Of a stretch of DNA of 44,624 nt, positions 42,625 to 44,624 are shown piece by piece. The DNA comes from an uncultured Eubacterium sp. (lineage in GTDB: Bacteria; Bacillota; Clostridia; Oscillospirales; Acutalibacteraceae). Made by a program: the position numbers and the translations under genes. How positions within the stretch are numbered: position 1 is the first letter of the stretch; each line of letters opens with the position of its first letter. The notes under the pieces are model-generated. The model ran no database searches. It was not told the DNA's origin and saw nothing but the letters and a program-made list of their open reading frames with translations. The stretch spans positions 1 to 44,624 of the forward strand of contig CAJOJV010000029.1 of the NCBI GenBank assembly GCA_905234995.1. The letters run 5' to 3'.

Positions 42625-43889
42625 CTTATTTCACTTCCCTTTCTCCGAGCCTGAGATATGCGCTGACAGGGCTTTTGTTTATCGCGGCGCTTTCGGTGCT
42701 GTTTTTATGCATTTACAAATATATCAGCCGAAGAAATTTTAAGGCCGTTGCGCCGCAGCTTGCGCTGCTTTTCGCGCTTATTATTGCACTTTCGTATTTC
42801 ACTGCGGCGTCTGAGGGAGCGGGCATTGCTTATGAAATCAGACTGCCCTTTGCCCTGCTGCCTCTTGTATCGGCGCTATGCTTCATTTACAGCGCCTTCG
42901 GCATTGCCCGCGAGCGCAGAAAAAACAGACAGACGCCTTCGCAGGCGTCAATAAAGCAGGCGCTTGACAATCTAAATTCGGGCGTTTGCTTTTCGGACGG
43001 GGCGGGCAGAATAATCCTTATTAACCGCACTATGGAAAGGCTGTTTTCCTCAGTTATCGGAAGCAGACCGCAGCTGCTTTCAGAGCTTGAGGCAGCGCTT
43101 AAAGGCAGTGAAAACGGCGTTACCGAAATTCAGGGCTCGCCCTCGCTATACCGCTTTGCAGATGGCAGCGTGTGGAGCATTGAAAGCCTTGTCCTTAAAG
43201 AAAACGAGCTTGAGGGCTTCGTGCAGACAAGCGCGCACAATATCACGGAAATCATAACCGCAAACGAGCTTATCGCCGAGGAAAACAAAAGGCTTGCCGA
43301 GACCATCGAAAAAATGCAGCTTATGCTTGAGCGCCTTGCGGATCGCATACGCGAGGAGGAAACGCTTAAGCTTAAAACGCAGATACACAACGACATCGGC
43401 ACGAGCCTTATTGAAATCACCAAGATTATTGAGGGCAGGGCTGACGGAGATATGGACAGGCAGCTTGACGCGCTTCAACAGGCTGTAAGCTATTTTTCAA
43501 ATAATTATCTTGCCAATGAAACTCAAGCAAATCTTGAGGCCACCGCTCTTAAGCTTAAGGAAATGGGCGTTTTGCTTGAAATCAGCGGGGCTGAGCTTTT
43601 GGGGGTCGAAGCGCTTTCGCTTGCCTGCGCTGCCGCCGAGGAATGCGCCAAAAACGCAATTAACCACGCGGGCGGAGACAAAGTTTTCCTTAAAATCAGC
43701 AAGGGCAAAGGCTCTGCCGTGCTTGAATTTACAAACAACGGCATCCCGCCGAGGGGCATCATAAAGGAGGGTGGCGGACTTTCCGCAATAAGGCGGCGCA
43801 TAGAGGACGCGGGCGGCAGAATGGAAGTCTTCTCAGCCCCTGAATTCAGACTTCGCATAGAGCTTTTAACGGAGGATAAAAATGATTAA
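42621..43889 (+). CDS. Sensor histidine kinase, NarL/LiaS-like type
   Basis: 422 residues. The ATG overlaps the previous stop by 4 nt (ATGA). Three membrane helices (about 10-105) give little external domain. A PAS domain (about 115-215) and a coiled coil lead to the dimerisation helix KTQIHNDIGTSLIE, with the phosphoacceptor His at 256. The ATPase has an N-box EECAKNAINHAGG and a G-box GGGLSAIRRRIEDAGG. The type (HisKA_3 with short HATPase) usually pairs with a LuxR-type regulator, present downstream. The stimulus is unknown. Its 8-nt overlap with the regulator gene indicates coupled translation. Confidence 0.9.
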   Translation: MTYFTSLSPSLRYALTGLLFIAALSVLFLCIYKYISRRNFKAVAPQLALLFALIIALSYFTAASEGAGIAYEIRLPFALLPLVSALCFIYSAFGIARERRKNRQTPSQASIKQALDNLNSGVCFSDGAGRIILINRTMERLFSSVIGSRPQLLSELEAALKGSENGVTEIQGSPSLYRFADGSVWSIESLVLKENELEGFVQTSAHNITEIITANELIAEENKRLAETIEKMQLMLERLADRIREEETLKLKTQIHNDIGTSLIEITKIIEGRADGDMDRQLDALQQAVSYFSNNYLANETQANLEATALKLKEMGVLLEISGAELLGVEALSLACAAAEECAKNAINHAGGDKVFLKISKGKGSAVLEFTNNGIPPRGIIKEGGGLSAIRRRIEDAGGRMEVFSAPEFRLRIELLTEDKND

Positions 43890-44511
43890 CACGATTATCG
43901 TTGAGGATAACACATTTATGCTCAACCACCTGATTAATATGATTGCCTCGCAGGAGACTTTTGCGCTCAGAGGCACTTTTAAGGACGCCTTTGAAGCGGA
44001 GGAAATCTGCAAAACGGGCGACATTGATTTAGCACTTATGGATGTGCAGACGCTCCATAATCATTCGGGCATTTCCGCAGGAGAGCGAATAAGACAGAAC
44101 GGCAAAACCAAGGTTGTAATCGTCACCTCGCTGATTGACCCCGACGTACTTTCAAGGGCGAAGCGCGGTGCGGCGGACAGCCTGTGGTATAAGGACCACG
44201 GGGATAGCGAGCTGCTAGAGGTAATCCGGCGCACGCTTGAGGGCGAGCGCGTTTTCCCCGGTGTTTCTCCGAGCGTTGAGCTTAAGGATATGTTTTCCTC
44301 AAATATATCACCTCGCCAGATTGATATACTGCGCCGCTTCGTTAAGGGAATGACCTATGACGAAATTGCAGCTGAGCTGAAGCTGAGCAAAAACGGCGTG
44401 CGCTGGAATCTGGACAGGCTCGTTGAGCTTGGCGGCTTCAGCAACAAGCACGAGCTGCTTGCCGCGGTTATTGAAAGCAAGCTGATTGTAACCACGCTTA
44501 AGGAGGAATAG
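43882..44511 (+). CDS. LuxR/NarL-type response regulator
   Basis: 209 residues with a GGAGGAT ribosome site inside the kinase gene. The receiver has the acidic pair E8-D9, the phosphoacceptor D54 in LALMDVQT, and conserved Thr (VIVTSL) and Lys (WYKDHG). The output domain is a LuxR-type helix-turn-helix (ISPRQIDILRRFVKGMTYDEIAAELKLSKNGVRWNLDRLVEL). Targets are not shown; the divergently transcribed GH30 gene is a natural candidate. It is followed by the dispersed repeat, with no clear terminator. Confidence 0.93.
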   Translation: MINTIIVEDNTFMLNHLINMIASQETFALRGTFKDAFEAEEICKTGDIDLALMDVQTLHNHSGISAGERIRQNGKTKVVIVTSLIDPDVLSRAKRGAADSLWYKDHGDSELLEVIRRTLEGERVFPGVSPSVELKDMFSSNISPRQIDILRRFVKGMTYDEIAAELKLSKNGVRWNLDRLVELGGFSNKHELLAAVIESKLIVTTLKEE

Positions 44512-44525
44512 CAATACCTGCTCGG

Positions 44526-44624
44526 CAAATTTGGATTTGTCGGGGCGTAACAGGAACACATCGTAGGGGACGACGACTTCGTTCCCCTTTTGTCGCTTTG
44601 CGACATTTCCCCCTGTGGGGGAAT
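44526..44624. repeat. Dispersed intergenic repeat, second copy, cut by the window edge
   Basis: GGATTTGTCGGGGCGTAACA, CATCGTAGGGGACGA, TTGTCGCTTTGCGACAT and TTCCCCCTGTGGGGGAA align in order with the copy at 16845-16960. The last part is a hairpin. Non-coding. Confidence 0.72.

Overview
The window looks like a chromosomal segment of a mid-GC, Gram-positive gut Clostridium-type bacterium (class Clostridia, probably Oscillospiraceae/Ruminococcaceae). The grounds are strong AGGAGG-type ribosome sites, sigma-A promoters, a class-II T-box in front of asnS, clostridial families (XRE/DUF2975 pair, DUF3048, DUF4097, Cthe_2159-like beta-helix protein, the small CDCPxC protein) and a large set of secreted BspA-like LRR_5 proteins. 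I see no rRNA, tRNA, CRISPR array, transposase, integrase or phage gene. The assignment to a family is an inference.

Layout. 1-3.3 kb: the start of an FHA-domain gene (running out of the window), a galM broken by a small deletion, and an HTH-membrane-DUF4097 protein. 3.3-5.8 kb: a secreted GH26 beta-mannanase with LRR_5, CxxC and EF-hand modules. 5.8-8.7 kb: a polytopic membrane protein and an unknown protein. 8.9-14.5 kb: housekeeping genes (YerB/DUF3048, a PHP phosphoesterase, and a zapA-U32-maf operon). 14.7-16.8 kb: a GH36 alpha-galactosidase that can act with GH26 on galactomannan. 16.8-20.5 kb: a wall-attached LRR_5 adhesin with choline-binding-type repeats, flanked by dispersed intergenic repeats. 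20.6-23.4 kb: an asparagine operon, promoter-T-box-asnS-asnA, with asnS frameshifted inside motif 3. 23.4-25.9 kb: a beta-helix surface protein and a CHAP amidase. 26.2-29.4 kb: a small basic protein, an array of mini-hairpins, an XRE/DUF2975 regulatory pair with a paired-repeat operator, and radC with two small genes. 29.5-33 kb: a radical SAM enzyme, a DUF4238 protein and a CorA transporter. 33-40.8 kb: a 1472-residue PI-PLC/LRR_5/LamG protein coupled to corA, a zinc-ribbon protein, and a secreted GH30 enzyme. 40.9-44.5 kb: a three-gene signalling operon (7TM pseudokinase, histidine kinase, LuxR-type response regulator), ending in another copy of the dispersed repeat.

How the genes work together. 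The dominant theme is the cell surface and plant polysaccharide use. Four large exported proteins (GH26, the choline-binding adhesin, PI-PLC, GH30) share the same LRR_5 beta-strand-plus-repeat module but carry different functional domains. GH26 and GH30 also share a double-CxxC segment followed by one dockerin-like EF-hand. The alpha-galactosidase and galM fit galactomannan breakdown. The kinase triad lies divergently next to the GH30 gene and could regulate it, but nothing in the sequence proves that.

Caveat. Two conserved genes (galM and asnS) each carry a short frame-breaking deletion in a GGC-rich stretch. In asnS, normally essential, this looks more like a sequence or assembly error than a real mutation. 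All function calls come from reading motifs and family knowledge, without a database search.
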